Notes: generated by a model not told the origin, from the letters alone. A stretch of 64,000 nucleotides of DNA from Flavobacterium gelidilacus DSM 15343 (GCF_000422685.1 NZ_AUGN01000004.1:310001-374000); one strand, 5' to 3'; counted from the first letter of the stretch, positions 1 to 9,788 are shown. Program-made: numbers and translations.

Positions 1-104
1 AGCTATAATATATTTTTAAGAGCCTAATTATTATACAAGGTTTATTATTAACTATTAACAATTAGTTAATGCTCAGAAGTAATATTTAATTCTTATTAGA
101 ACCT

Positions 105-476
105 TTATTTAACAAAATAAAGCATGTCTTGAGGGTTAGTCATCATCACTATTTTATCTCCTTTCATAACAATTGGTGCTTTTAATATACTTGGATTATG
201 AACTAGTAATTTTAACCAATCATCGTCCGATAATTGTTTCATATGTCCAAATTTCTGCAGAAAATCAGAACTTTCTGTGTTTACTAATTCTCGCATATTA
301 ACTCCCATTCTAGTTGCTAATTCAGCCCATTGTGTAGTTGTCAATTTCATGTGTACTAAATCTATGTCATGAATAGGTATATTGTCAATTTGTGCGTAAG
401 CCAAAATTTGTCGACCAACATGTTCTTCAGAATTATAAATTAGCGTTATTTCTTTATTTGTGTTAGCGAATATCAT
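105..476 (-). CDS. ArsC/Spx-fold protein, catalytic Cys absent
   Basis: This 123-residue protein has the length and layout of the ArsC/Spx thioredoxin-fold family, whose arsenate reductases use a Cys-X5-Arg motif near the N-terminus. Here the matching segment (about residues 12-23) reads IYNSEEHVGRQ. The Arg is kept, but a Glu stands where the redox Cys should be, and the protein contains no cysteine at all. The C-terminal part (LKAPIVMKGDKIVM) fits the cis-Pro region of the fold. An arsenate reductase reaction is therefore unlikely. A regulatory or binding role is possible but is inference. It stands alone, with a 317-bp gap before the next gene on the opposite strand. Confidence 0.7.
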   Translation of the reverse strand: MIFANTNKEITLIYNSEEHVGRQILAYAQIDNIPIHDIDLVHMKLTTTQWAELATRMGVNMRELVNTESSDFLQKFGHMKQLSDDDWLKLLVHNPSILKAPIVMKGDKIVMMTNPQDMLYFVK

Positions 477-793
477 AGTTAATTTTCGTAGGAAGATATG
501 AATAATAAATCATTTATCGAAAATATTTAGAATTACTTTCAATTAATAGGAAGTAAATAAAAATAAGAGATTAGATACTTTTTTAGCTTTAATTTATTGT
601 TTATAAATATTAGTTGTATACAATCACACTGACATCGAAAGAACCATTTTTAATAATTGTAATTTATTGTTTTATATTTGTTGTAATTAGTGATTGGTTA
701 AAAATACTAATGCTACTTGAAAAAAGTTATGATTTATTAGGAATGACAAATAAAAAAATCTTCAGAAAAAGATTAAATTGAATTAATTAAAAA
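477..793. other. intergenic region, nothing recognised
   Basis: This AT-rich stretch lies between two divergently transcribed genes, so it must hold both promoters. I see no RNA gene, repeat or convincing operator in it. Confidence 0.5.
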
Positions 794-1846
794 ATGGTAA
801 TAATAATTGGAGCTGGTTTATCGGGACTTTTGACAGGTTACCGGTTAAAGAAAGAAGGAATTCCATTTAAAATTTTAGAAGCAAGGAATAGAGTTGGTGG
901 AAGAATCAACACTGTATATGGAACAAATAATACACCTGTAGAAATGGGTGCAACATGGTTTACTAATCAGCATAAACATCTATTTGCGCTTCTAGAAGAA
1001 TTAGAGATTGATTATTTTCAACAACATATGGATAGTAATGTCTTTTTTCAATCCTCAGATGTTGCACCTATTCAATCTATACAAATTCCGAGTCAACAAC
1101 CTAGTTATAGAATCTCTGAAGGAACATCTAATTTAATAAACACATTGTTAAAAAAACTAGATAAAAACGATATCTTGCTGAATCAAACCGTGAAGAGTAT
1201 TAAATTCCATAAAAATACTGTTCAAGTAATTTCCAAAGAAATATTTGAGGGGAAAATGGTTGTTTTAGCCATTCCACCAAAATTGTGGTCAAAAAAAATA
1301 GTGTTTGAGCCTCATTTACCTCAAAATTTAATGGATGTTGCCAAACAAACACATACATGGATGGAAGATTCAATTAAGGTTGCTTTGACTTATAGTAAAC
1401 CCTTTTGGGAAGAAGAAAACTTGTGTGGGACTTTTTATAGTAATACAGGTCCTATTAATGAATTATATGATCATTGTAATCATGCAAGATCGAAATTCGC
1501 ACTATGTGGTTTTATCAATTCATCCTTTAAGAATCTTACTTATTTAGAAAGACGTTTGAGTGTAATTAATCAATTAAAAAAAGCTTTTGGAGTAAAAATA
1601 GAAGAATTTATTGATTATGAGGAATGTGTATGGAGCAAAGAAGAAAATACTTTTGAAGTATCAGATACTTTTTTATATCCTCATGAGAATAATGGAAATC
1701 CAATTTTCAGCAAGACTTTATTTGATGATAAATTATTAATTTCAAGTTCTGAATCATCTTTACAATTTCCTGGATATATGGATGGTGCTATATATTCTGC
1801 TAATGTAACTGCCGAAAAGATAATTAGAGCACAACAAAATCTTTAA
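794..1846 (+). CDS. FAD-dependent amine oxidase family protein
   Basis: The N-terminus has the Rossmann dinucleotide-binding motif IIGAGLSGL (residues 4-12), an acidic residue ending the second strand (ILEAR), and the RVGGRI signature (residues 33-38) typical of the flavin monoamine oxidase/phytoene desaturase superfamily. The C-terminal SLQFPGYMDGAIYSA matches the second FAD-contacting motif of amine oxidases. The length (350 residues) is short for the family but both FAD motifs are present. There is no signal peptide, so it is probably cytoplasmic. The substrate cannot be told from sequence. The ATG follows an A-rich leader as is usual in Flavobacteria. It is not in an obvious operon. Confidence 0.8.
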   Translation: MVIIIGAGLSGLLTGYRLKKEGIPFKILEARNRVGGRINTVYGTNNTPVEMGATWFTNQHKHLFALLEELEIDYFQQHMDSNVFFQSSDVAPIQSIQIPSQQPSYRISEGTSNLINTLLKKLDKNDILLNQTVKSIKFHKNTVQVISKEIFEGKMVVLAIPPKLWSKKIVFEPHLPQNLMDVAKQTHTWMEDSIKVALTYSKPFWEEENLCGTFYSNTGPINELYDHCNHARSKFALCGFINSSFKNLTYLERRLSVINQLKKAFGVKIEEFIDYEECVWSKEENTFEVSDTFLYPHENNGNPIFSKTLFDDKLLISSSESSLQFPGYMDGAIYSANVTAEKIIRAQQNL

Positions 1847-2075
1847 TTAATTACTCGTTATGTTTGTTGTAAATAGACATTCAATTTTCCTTTGCATTCG
1901 ATTTTTTATGTAACTTCTTTCTTGCTAATTAAATTAGAGTTAGTTAAAAATAATACAAATCAACTTCAAAAGCATCTAAAATATTTTGTAACTTAAGTTC
2001 ATGATTTAGGGTAACTTTATTTAAGAAAAACGGGAGTATAAATTTAAAGTTTCACATAAAAGAGTAAAAATTTAA

Positions 2076-2873
2076 ATGAAAGCAAAGGCAAGAATAACAT
2101 CAATTTTAAAAACGAATAGTTTAGATTTTTCTGTTACGGGTTTAGAAACTTTTGATTTATCAGAACTAAATCTAAAAGCGGATTTGGAATTTCAACTACC
2201 AACCAACATAAGATTAGGTCATTTGGTAGAAAAAGTAGTCTCTGAATTAATTAAAGCATCTACCAACTACAATGTGCAATATGAAAATATTCAGGTAATT
2301 GAAGATAAAAAAACCATAGGAGAAATTGATTTTATTATTGAAAATGAAAAAACAAAACAGTTGATTCATATAGAGTTAGCCTATAAGTTTTATCTATTTG
2401 ATCCAAACATTTCTCCAGAACCATTAAATAACTGGATTGGACCAAATAGAAATGATTCTTTAAAAGAGAAATTAGAAAAATTAAAAACAAAGCAATTTCC
2501 GTTGCTTTACCATGATTGTGCTAAATCGATATTTAATGCTATAGAAATTAACGAAGTTTCTCAAGCGCTTTGTTTATTAGTTTCATTATTTATTCCTTAT
2601 GAATATAAAGCAAGTTTTAGCCCTATTTATGAAAAAGCTATAAAAGGCTACTACATAAACTTGGAAACATTTATTGACCATGATAATCCAGAGAAAACTT
2701 ATTTTATACCTTCTAAAAAAGAATGGGGAATGGATTCATTTGAAAACGAAATTTGGTCAGACTTTAAAGGTGTTGAAAAACAAATTAATATTAGTATTAA
2801 AGAAAAACAAGCTTTATTATGTTGGCAAAAATATAAAGAGTCTTATATTACTTTTTTTATTGTTTGGTGGTAA
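2076..2873 (+). CDS. DUF1853 family protein
   Basis: This 265-residue protein matches the DUF1853 family from memory: an N-terminal GHLVEKVV helix, then GEIDFII...HIELAYKFYL (about residues 87-110), WIGPNRNDSL, and a C-terminal FFIVWW that is the normal end of the family. The E...D...E-L-A-x-K arrangement resembles a PD-(D/E)XK nuclease core, so a nucleic-acid role has been suspected for the family; that is inference. It is free-standing, with 229 bp before it and about 170 bp after it. No regulatory signal was recognised. Confidence 0.75.
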   Translation: MKAKARITSILKTNSLDFSVTGLETFDLSELNLKADLEFQLPTNIRLGHLVEKVVSELIKASTNYNVQYENIQVIEDKKTIGEIDFIIENEKTKQLIHIELAYKFYLFDPNISPEPLNNWIGPNRNDSLKEKLEKLKTKQFPLLYHDCAKSIFNAIEINEVSQALCLLVSLFIPYEYKASFSPIYEKAIKGYYINLETFIDHDNPEKTYFIPSKKEWGMDSFENEIWSDFKGVEKQINISIKEKQALLCWQKYKESYITFFIVWW

Positions 2874-3042
2874 ATTTGTTAGAGAATTCTAAAGGAAATT
2901 GATGAATTAAAAAAGTTAAATAACAGTAACTTTTGGATTTTATTCTTCAAATAAAAATATTTAGTTGCAAGAAAATTTAATAATGATAAAAGTAATCTAA
3001 TCTGTTTTATATGACAATATATGAATATGGTACTTTTTTTAA

Positions 3043-3441
3043 CTAACTAAAGAGTTTGACAAGCTTTACTTTGTTAACTGGTTTTTCAATAAAATCTAAA
3101 ACAAAATGATTTTCATTTGCTAAGTTTATGTCACTAGTGTTAATAGAAGATGAAAGGATGTAAATATTGTATTGATTTTTTATTTCTTCATCAAAAAGGG
3201 CAAATGCTTCGAGGAATTCCCATCCTGATAATGAAGGCATATTGATGTCGAGAAAAAGAGTAGTTTTTTCATCAATAACAATATTTTTAGGTTCAGATTT
3301 TATAAATTCCAATCCTACTTCTGCATCAATAAAATCTATAACCTCTACTCCTTCAAATGTTTTTTGTAAAATCATTTTTGTGATATAATTGTTAATTCGG
3401 TCATCGTCTATTAACAGAAAACGTTTTGTTAGTTGTATCAT
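3043..3441 (-). CDS. Single-domain response regulator (CheY-like receiver)
   Basis: This 132-residue protein is a stand-alone receiver domain. The acidic pocket is DDD at residues 12-14, the phospho-acceptor is Asp65 in LFLDINMP, the conserved Ser/Thr lies in LSSS (97-99), and the conserved Lys is K120 in FIEKP. There is no output domain, so it probably relays phosphate or acts by protein contact. It starts 12 bp after the stop of the large histidine kinase on the same strand, so the two form an operon and are likely partners. The kinase's own N-terminal receiver lacks the acceptor Asp, which makes this small protein the natural phosphate acceptor. Confidence 0.85.
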   Translation of the reverse strand: MIQLTKRFLLIDDDRINNYITKMILQKTFEGVEVIDFIDAEVGLEFIKSEPKNIVIDEKTTLFLDINMPSLSGWEFLEAFALFDEEIKNQYNIYILSSSINTSDINLANENHFVLDFIEKPVNKVKLVKLFS

Positions 3442-3453
3442 TTTAATTTGAAT

Positions 3454-6400
3454 TTAGTTATCAAATACGATAGTAAATTTTGTTCCTTTATTAAGTTCAC
3501 TTTCAACAGAAACTATACCACCAAGAGATTCTATTTGAGTTTTCACCATAAACAAACCCATACCTTTTCCTTCAACGTGAGAATGGAAACGATTATAAAG
3601 GCCAAAAACTTTATCGCCTTTGGTTTTCATATCAATACCCAAACCATTGTCTCTAAAGGTAAGTATTATTTTTCCGTTTTCTTCTTTACTTTTAATTTCA
3701 ATGAGCTGTTGTTCGTTTGGTTTGCTATATTTAATACTATTACTGATAAGATTATAAAATATGCTATAAATGTAAACTTTTAAAGAAAATATTTCGCCTA
3801 CTTTTGAAAAATCCGTAATAATCTGTGTAGTATTTTTATCAATTAAATTCCCTATACTTACTTGAATGTCATCCACAAGTTTAGAAAAGATTATTACTTC
3901 TTTTTTCTTGTGGACTTCGCGTTTACTTTGCAAAATGGTATTAATATCTTTAATGATAGTATCTAACCCTAATACTGAATCAGAAAGTCCTTGAAGTAAT
4001 TCTTTGCGTTCTTGCGAAGTAAGTGTTTCATCTTGTAAAATATCAGCAAAACCTATAATATTAGCTGTTGGTGAACGCAAGTTATGAGATACAATATAAG
4101 AGAATTGTTCTAAGTCACTGTTTCGCTGAACAATATCATAAATCATTTTTTCTTTTTGATTTTGTTCTTCTTTTTGAGTGGTTATATCATGAACAAAACA
4201 AGAAATACCAATAATGGTTTTATTGGTCCATATTGGATAAATAGTAAAACTAGAACAATTATATTTACTTTCTACAGTAAACTCTTTTTCAAATTTCACT
4301 GTTTCACCAGTGAGCGCTTTTGTATAGATATCATTCCAGAATTGTGCTTCTTCAGGTGCTAATTTTTCAAGAAATGTTACAGCATGGTCACCAATTTTTA
4401 ATTCTATTCCATATGTATATCTAACTTTATTTTCAAGACTTTTGTTGAAAGCTATGTATCTCAATTCACTATCAAGTGAAAAAATAGCAGCATCTGTGTT
4501 TTCTATAATAGCTTGAAGGTTTGACTGAGATATTCGCAAAGCTTCCGTTACTTTTCTTCGGTCAGTAACATCCTGAAAACTTCCATGTATTCTTATGCAT
4601 TTACCATCTAAAAATTCTCCTTCACCAATTGTACGTACCCATTTATAATTTCCTTTAAAGGTTAAAATTTGTAATTCTTCATCCCAAGGAGTGCCATTTT
4701 CTTTACATTCTTTAACTTTTTTACGTATAGTGTCTTTATCATTACCTGCTTTAAAATAACTTATTCCTACACCTAATTTTGGTTCATAATCTTTATCTAC
4801 TTCACGAATTTCTTTTGTTATGTCTGACCAGAAAACGGTTCCTTTAAGCACATCAATTTCCCAACTACCAATTGCTGCTAGTCTATTAGTTTTTTCTAAA
4901 AGTTTTTCTAATTTCTTAATTTCAGAGATGTCAGAAGAAATTCCAATTATACCAGTTAAGTTATTATTTTCATTATAAATTGGAGAATTAGTAACTAAGG
5001 CTGGAAAATTGATCCCATTCTTTTTTTTCATTTTAAATTCGCCAGACCATGTTTTACCTATTTTTAGTTTCTCCATTATCTGCTCGGCTTGTTCTTTCGT
5101 GTTTTCCGTAGTCGCAATATCGACTATATGATTTCCAATAGCTTCTTCTTTTGTCCAACCATAAATATTTTCTGCTGCTTTGTTCCAATAGTTTACTATA
5201 CCATTTATATCGGTTGCAATTGCAGCTTGTCCAATAGTGTTTAAAAGATTGGCTTTGAATTTGTTTTCTTCATCTGCTTTTTTCATTTCAGTAATATCTG
5301 TAATCATGCCCAATGATCCTTTAAAATTTGATTGATCATCAATAATAGGTGTAGCTGATATATTGGTTAGAACTTGTTTTCCATTTTTTGATATAAAATT
5401 AATGAGAAAATTTTCAGAGATTCCACTTTTTCTTCTCTCAAAGGCTATAATAGCTTTTTCTTTTTCATGCTCGTCCATGAAATATAAATGCTCTTTACCT
5501 ATTATTTCTTCTTCTGAATATTCAAGTATTTCACAGATCTTTTTATTTACAAAAATTATTTTATTATGCTCATCAAGTTGCCAAATTCCTTCCTGTGTAG
5601 TTTCAACAATCTGACGGTATTGCTTTTCACTTTTTTCAATCTCTTTCCTAGAAATTATTTGTTCTGTTATATCATTTATAAAAAAGAAAACACCTTCTAT
5701 TTCTCCTTTTATATTTCTGTAGGCTTGGTAAACAAAGTTTATATAGAAATCGGTCATTTCACCATTTTCTTTCGTATCTACTTTAACCATCATCTCAGAA
5801 CCAGTATACGATTCCCCGGTTTTGTAAACATGATCTAGGATACTAATGAATCCTTGTTCAACTACTTCAGGAAGCACTTCGGCAACTGTTTTTCCAATAA
5901 TATTTTTTTTACCAGTTAATTGAAGATAAAGAGGATTTGCCATTTCAAAAACATGCTCGCTACCTTTTAACATACCAATAGCAGATGGTGCTTTTAGAAA
6001 CATATCATAAAATTGATCTCTTTCGCTTTTTATGGATTCCTCCATTCGTTTTTGATCTGTAATATCTTTTGCTATACAAAAGACTAATTGACGCTTTTCA
6101 TCCCAATTTACTGACCACAAAAGTGATACCAATCTACCGCTCTTGTGTACGTACCTATTTTCAAATAATGGTATTGTAAGTCCTTGATAAATTTTTTTAG
6201 CCGTTTTGATTGTAAAATCAATATCTTCATTATATACTATTTTTATAAATTTACTACCGATTAGCTCTGCAGGTGTATAACCCCAAATTTGTTGGGATGC
6301 AGGACTCACATACACAAACTCACCCTGAGTATTTATTGAACAAATAACATCTAATGAAGAATCGAGTATTTTACTTAGTTCAGAAAGTGTTTTTTGCAAT

Positions 6401-7239
6401 TCAACTGAAGTGTCGAGATGTTTGTTTTCTGCTATCTTTCTTTTGGTAATGTCATGTAAGGAAATGACAACTTTATTTATATTAATTCCAAATTTTTTGA
6501 CGCTAAGTGCAAACCATCGTTGTTGATTCTTTGAATGGCAAGGATATTCCATCTCAAAAGAGAGTTTTTCCTTTTTTATAACAGATTGAATTCCGTTGTA
6601 GACCTCTGTCGCATTACTATCACCAATTTCTATTGCTTGCTTACAAGTCTCAAAGTAATTACCACCTATAGAAATACTGTGCAATGATGTTATTTCTTTT
6701 TCATTTGCGAAATTATCCCAAGCCTCATTTGTCGCTATTAGATTTCCCTTAAAATCTATCACACCTATGTGTGTATTTATAGCTGAAAGTATGTTCTTAT
6801 TAAAAGTTTCACTTTCTAGTAGTTTCTGTTCTAATCTCTTTTTCTCCATAACATCAAGAATAACATAAGGAAGATAATGCAAGCGTTCTTTAAAAATATA
6901 ACCATCTGCACCTTCTTTCATTATTTCTTCGAAATATTCTTCAGAAACAGTATCCAAAAGTAATAATAAGGGAATCTTTATTTTTTCTTTTTTAAGAATT
7001 TTTATTACTTCGAAAGAATCTAATGATGGAATTGTGTGACTTGTAATTATGATATCGGGATTAAAATTTTTAATAGCCTTTTTGAAGTCTGTTATGTTCT
7101 CAACAATCATTTTCTCAAATTGATTATTTCCTTTTTTCAAGATTTTTTCTACTAATTGTGCATCAGTAATTCTATTTTCTAGGTGAAGTATTTTTAATTC
7201 AGTTTTCAATTTGTGTAAATTTTTATTCTTTCTCAGCAA
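3454..7239 (-). CDS. Multi-PAS sensor histidine kinase with degenerate N-terminal receiver
   Basis: This 1261-residue protein begins with a receiver-like domain (about 14-130), then about seven PAS/PAC modules (about 145-1030), a HisKA-type dimerisation region with the phospho-acceptor His1052 in SYIVSHNLRSP, and a HATPase domain with N-box Asn1163, G1 box DNGLG (Asp1197) and a GMGLFMV G2 box. No transmembrane segment is seen, so it senses from the cytoplasm. In the receiver, the acidic pair is replaced by Glu21-Asn22 and the phospho-acceptor by Ser67 (IITSHTIPS), so it should not be phosphorylated, although Lys117 remains. Several PAS modules are similar to each other. It is co-transcribed with the downstream response regulator. 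The ligand is unknown. Confidence 0.9.
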   Translation of the reverse strand: MLRKNKNLHKLKTELKILHLENRITDAQLVEKILKKGNNQFEKMIVENITDFKKAIKNFNPDIIITSHTIPSLDSFEVIKILKKEKIKIPLLLLLDTVSEEYFEEIMKEGADGYIFKERLHYLPYVILDVMEKKRLEQKLLESETFNKNILSAINTHIGVIDFKGNLIATNEAWDNFANEKEITSLHSISIGGNYFETCKQAIEIGDSNATEVYNGIQSVIKKEKLSFEMEYPCHSKNQQRWFALSVKKFGININKVVISLHDITKRKIAENKHLDTSVELQKTLSELSKILDSSLDVICSINTQGEFVYVSPASQQIWGYTPAELIGSKFIKIVYNEDIDFTIKTAKKIYQGLTIPLFENRYVHKSGRLVSLLWSVNWDEKRQLVFCIAKDITDQKRMEESIKSERDQFYDMFLKAPSAIGMLKGSEHVFEMANPLYLQLTGKKNIIGKTVAEVLPEVVEQGFISILDHVYKTGESYTGSEMMVKVDTKENGEMTDFYINFVYQAYRNIKGEIEGVFFFINDITEQIISRKEIEKSEKQYRQIVETTQEGIWQLDEHNKIIFVNKKICEILEYSEEEIIGKEHLYFMDEHEKEKAIIAFERRKSGISENFLINFISKNGKQVLTNISATPIIDDQSNFKGSLGMITDITEMKKADEENKFKANLLNTIGQAAIATDINGIVNYWNKAAENIYGWTKEEAIGNHIVDIATTENTKEQAEQIMEKLKIGKTWSGEFKMKKKNGINFPALVTNSPIYNENNNLTGIIGISSDISEIKKLEKLLEKTNRLAAIGSWEIDVLKGTVFWSDITKEIREVDKDYEPKLGVGISYFKAGNDKDTIRKKVKECKENGTPWDEELQILTFKGNYKWVRTIGEGEFLDGKCIRIHGSFQDVTDRRKVTEALRISQSNLQAIIENTDAAIFSLDSELRYIAFNKSLENKVRYTYGIELKIGDHAVTFLEKLAPEEAQFWNDIYTKALTGETVKFEKEFTVESKYNCSSFTIYPIWTNKTIIGISCFVHDITTQKEEQNQKEKMIYDIVQRNSDLEQFSYIVSHNLRSPTANIIGFADILQDETLTSQERKELLQGLSDSVLGLDTIIKDINTILQSKREVHKKKEVIIFSKLVDDIQVSIGNLIDKNTTQIITDFSKVGEIFSLKVYIYSIFYNLISNSIKYSKPNEQQLIEIKSKEENGKIILTFRDNGLGIDMKTKGDKVFGLYNRFHSHVEGKGMGLFMVKTQIESLGGIVSVESELNKGTKFTIVFDN

Positions 7240-7823
7240 GAACTTTACAAGGTAAAAAAATATTTAAAAATTCACATTGTATAATTGTAAAATATATTTA
7301 TAAAATTTCCATAAATATTTCTCTTTATGAAGATTATTTTTTGCATAAAAAATGTATATGTGTAGTCAATAAAAGTAATAATTTTAATTAAATGTTATCT
7401 TTAAAAAAAATATGTAAGAAAGTTGTACCACAATAAAGCTGTTTAACTTGATTAATTACAATAAATATATGGTATTATTTACAAAGCTTCTCAAGATCAT
7501 GGAGTCTTTCCTTGTTTGATAAAAATTTAGTTCTTTAAATATTTTATGATTAAGCAACTATTTTTATAAATAAACAATTATTTCTCTCGAAAGTTAATAA
7601 AGTATTTAAGATTTTTTTCTTAAGGTAAGAATTTGAATTTAATTACTTCTACAAATAAATATTTTTACTCAACTATTTTGGCGGCTATAAAACTTTTTTA
7701 GATAGAAATGAATAGTTGTTTTGTGTTTAAGAATTAGAGTACCAATTTTTATTTTGGTAAACTGTTTTTTTTCTAGTTGATCTTTCATTAATAGCTTAAG
7801 TAGTATTAAAAATAAAAAAGCCT
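7240..7823. other. AT-rich intergenic region left of the island
   Basis: This stretch of about 580 bp is very AT-rich and holds no gene that I can support. It contains the presumed promoter of the histidine kinase. It ends at the left copy of the ssrA-derived direct repeat, so it should be the chromosomal sequence that originally lay downstream of ssrA. Confidence 0.5.
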
Positions 7824-7885
7824 TGTAAATCATACGATTTACAGGGTTTTAGTCTAAAATGAAATTTTAAAAGTGGAGTCGGAGA
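7824..7885 (-). repeat. Left attachment site (attL): copy of ssrA 3' end and terminator
   Basis: These 62 bp match 61611-61672 with two mismatches (7864 and 7866). The right copy is the true 3' end and terminator of tmRNA. The match runs from TGTAAATCATACG through GTGGAGTCGGAGA and stops abruptly, the left copy continuing into unrelated sequence (ATTTGG). An orphan copy of a tmRNA 3' end, with an integrase next to the intact ssrA at the other end, is the classic signature of an integrated element. The exact crossover within the repeat cannot be placed. Confidence 0.85.
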
Positions 7886-8246
7886 ATTTGGTTATGAGGA
7901 TTGTTTTTATGATTTTGAAGTAAGGATTCCAACTTGTGATGGTTTTAGTACTAAAATTGGAAACATGAATGGGGATAAAACAGCAAATTTAGTTGTCGAA
8001 ACTCAAGAAATAAAAATCTACCCTAATCCTGCCAAAGAAAATGTAACCATTAGTTACACCTTAAATACATCTACGGCAACCTTAGAAATTTATGATTTAG
8101 CAGGTAGAAGTATTAGTCAAAAAGTATTATCTTCGTCTACAGGAGAAGAACAAATACAGACGAGTACTTATCAAGCGGGTATTTATATCGTAGTTGTCAA
8201 AGAAAACGATACAATACTAGTGCAACAAAAATTAATTATCGAATAA
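7863..8246 (+). pseudogene. Truncated T9SS cargo protein, C-terminal remnant
   Basis: The frame is open from 7863, just after a stop at 7860, to the stop at 8246. It has no signal peptide. It reads GVGEFGYEDCFYDFEVRIP and then a linker and a type A T9SS sorting domain (YPNPAKENVTISY, ending VQQKLIIE). An ATG exists at 7965 but would give only the sorting domain. The sorting domain is close to those of the following RCC1-like proteins, while the part before it is not RCC1-like. The 5' part of the gene has been lost exactly at the left attachment repeat, probably by integration or rearrangement. It is unlikely to make a functional exported protein. Confidence 0.7.
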
Positions 8247-8282
8247 CAATTTTAAGAAAATAAAATTATTAACATTAACTAA

Positions 8283-8309
8283 AAAGAGGTAGGCACTGCC
8301 TGCCTCTTT
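8283..8309 (+). terminator. Array hairpin, copy 1
   Basis: The arms AAAGAGGTAGGCA and TGCCTGCCTCTTT form a 13-bp stem with one G-T wobble, followed by T residues. It ends 15 bp before the ATG of the first RCC1-like gene. It may be a terminator of the remnant upstream or a 5'-UTR element of the gene downstream. Three further copies precede the other array genes. Confidence 0.65.
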
Positions 8310-8324
8310 TACATTATAAAAATT

Positions 8325-9728
8325 ATGAAGAAAATTTTACTATTTATTTTATTTTATACATTTTCAATTACTATCAATGCTCAATGTTATAGTGAGTTAA
8401 CTTTTGGTGGTGCTCATACAACAGCCAAAAAAGCTGATGGAACTTTGTGGGGTTGGGGAGCGGCATCTTATGGAAATTTAACATCTACTAATGTGTCCGA
8501 ACCTTTGCCAATACAACTGGGATCTGCAACGGATTGGAATAGTGTTAGAAATGGTGTCGCTAATACATTTGCCATTAAAAATGATGGTACATTGTGGGGT
8601 TGTGGTACTAATCAGTATGGTTGTTTAGGAGTTAATTCATCGGCTCAAAATTTCACAAGTTTTCAACAAATCACCACTGCGACCAATTGGATAAAAGTGG
8701 CACCATCTTATTTTTTTACTATTGCTTTAAAATCAGATGGTACCATTTGGGCATGGGGTCAAAATGATGAATATCAATTGGGTAACTCTCCAGCTACTCC
8801 ACAACAATTGTCACCAATTCAGGTTGGTACAGCAACAGATTGGGTAGAAATTGCTACAGGAACTGATAGAACAGCTTTTGCTATAAAAGTTAATGGTACA
8901 ATTTGGGGTTGGGGTTCAAACCCATCTTCCATTATTGTTGCTGGTTCTAGTACTTATACAGTATCTACTCCTACACAAGTTGGCACATCAACTGATTGGG
9001 TAAAAATGAGTGTTGGTGGTCAACATATTTTAGCTCAAAAACAAGATGGTACTTTATGGTCATGGGGAGGTGGTTTTGGATTAGGTGTGGGAGGAAGTCC
9101 ATCAGTTACTAATATTCCGCAACAAATATCTACTGATGTATGGAAGTATTTTTGTGCAGGTGGGAGTACATCTTTTGGAATCAAAGCTGATGGTACTTTA
9201 TGGGCATGGGGACTTAATACAAATGGTCAGTTAGGAGACGGTACATCAACAGATCGTTTAGTACCAACCCAAATAGGGACAGATACCAATTGGGATACCG
9301 TACAAGCTAGAAATTTTTCTACTACAATGGCAACAAAAACTGATGGAACTGTTTGGTATTGGGGGTTAAACTATTATGGAGAATTTGGTAATGGATCAAA
9401 CTATGGTAGTACTTATTATAATACGCCACAGCAAACTACAGGTGTTTGTGTTACTGCATTGTCTAACCCTGAATTTCAAAAAGATAAAATGTTTTCTATG
9501 TATCCTAATCCTGCTAGGGATTTTGTTACTATTCAATATGATTTAGGTATTGATAATGGTACTGTTTCGGTTTATGATATTTCTGGTAGAGGTATAAATA
9601 CCTATAAATTGGCTAGTTCTATGGGAGAATTGCAATTGGATACTAGCTCTTATCAATCAGGGGTTTATATTGTGGTTGTTAAGGATAATAATACGGTGTT
9701 GCAACAGCAGAAGTTGGTTGTTGAATAA
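8325..9728 (+). CDS. RCC1-repeat T9SS-secreted protein, array copy 1
   Basis: The 467-residue product begins with a signal peptide (KKILLFILFYTFSITINA) and continues with repeated RCC1-type units of the form DGTLWxWGxNxxGxLG, for example at about residues 36-45, 87-95 and 138-150, which should fold as a seven-bladed beta-propeller. It ends with a type A T9SS sorting domain (SMYPNPARDFVTIQY ... QQQKLVVE). It is therefore expected to be exported to the cell surface or medium. The RCC1 fold typically binds proteins; the ligand here is unknown. It is the first of four tandem paralogues, separated by about 60 bp that contain an identical hairpin. Residues about 195-250 are almost identical at DNA level to copy 2, which suggests gene conversion. 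Confidence 0.85.
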   Translation: MKKILLFILFYTFSITINAQCYSELTFGGAHTTAKKADGTLWGWGAASYGNLTSTNVSEPLPIQLGSATDWNSVRNGVANTFAIKNDGTLWGCGTNQYGCLGVNSSAQNFTSFQQITTATNWIKVAPSYFFTIALKSDGTIWAWGQNDEYQLGNSPATPQQLSPIQVGTATDWVEIATGTDRTAFAIKVNGTIWGWGSNPSSIIVAGSSTYTVSTPTQVGTSTDWVKMSVGGQHILAQKQDGTLWSWGGGFGLGVGGSPSVTNIPQQISTDVWKYFCAGGSTSFGIKADGTLWAWGLNTNGQLGDGTSTDRLVPTQIGTDTNWDTVQARNFSTTMATKTDGTVWYWGLNYYGEFGNGSNYGSTYYNTPQQTTGVCVTALSNPEFQKDKMFSMYPNPARDFVTIQYDLGIDNGTVSVYDISGRGINTYKLASSMGELQLDTSSYQSGVYIVVVKDNNTVLQQQKLVVE

Positions 9729-9747
9729 AGGAAATCTAGATTATTAT

Positions 9748-9774
9748 AAAGAGGTAGGCACTGCCTGCCTCTTT
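9748..9774 (+). terminator. Array hairpin, copy 2
   Basis: This is the same 27-bp imperfect palindrome as at 8283, here 14 bp before the ATG of array copy 2. It is followed by TTAAATTAAATTATT directly up to the start codon. Confidence 0.65.
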
Positions 9775-9788
9775 TAAATTAAATTATT

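Noticed and set aside
7796..7860. CRISPR-like or IS-end interpretation of the palindromic TGTAAATCATACGATTTACA
   Set aside because: It is explained by the tmRNA terminator, because the identical sequence follows the intact ssrA. No spacers or transposase are present.
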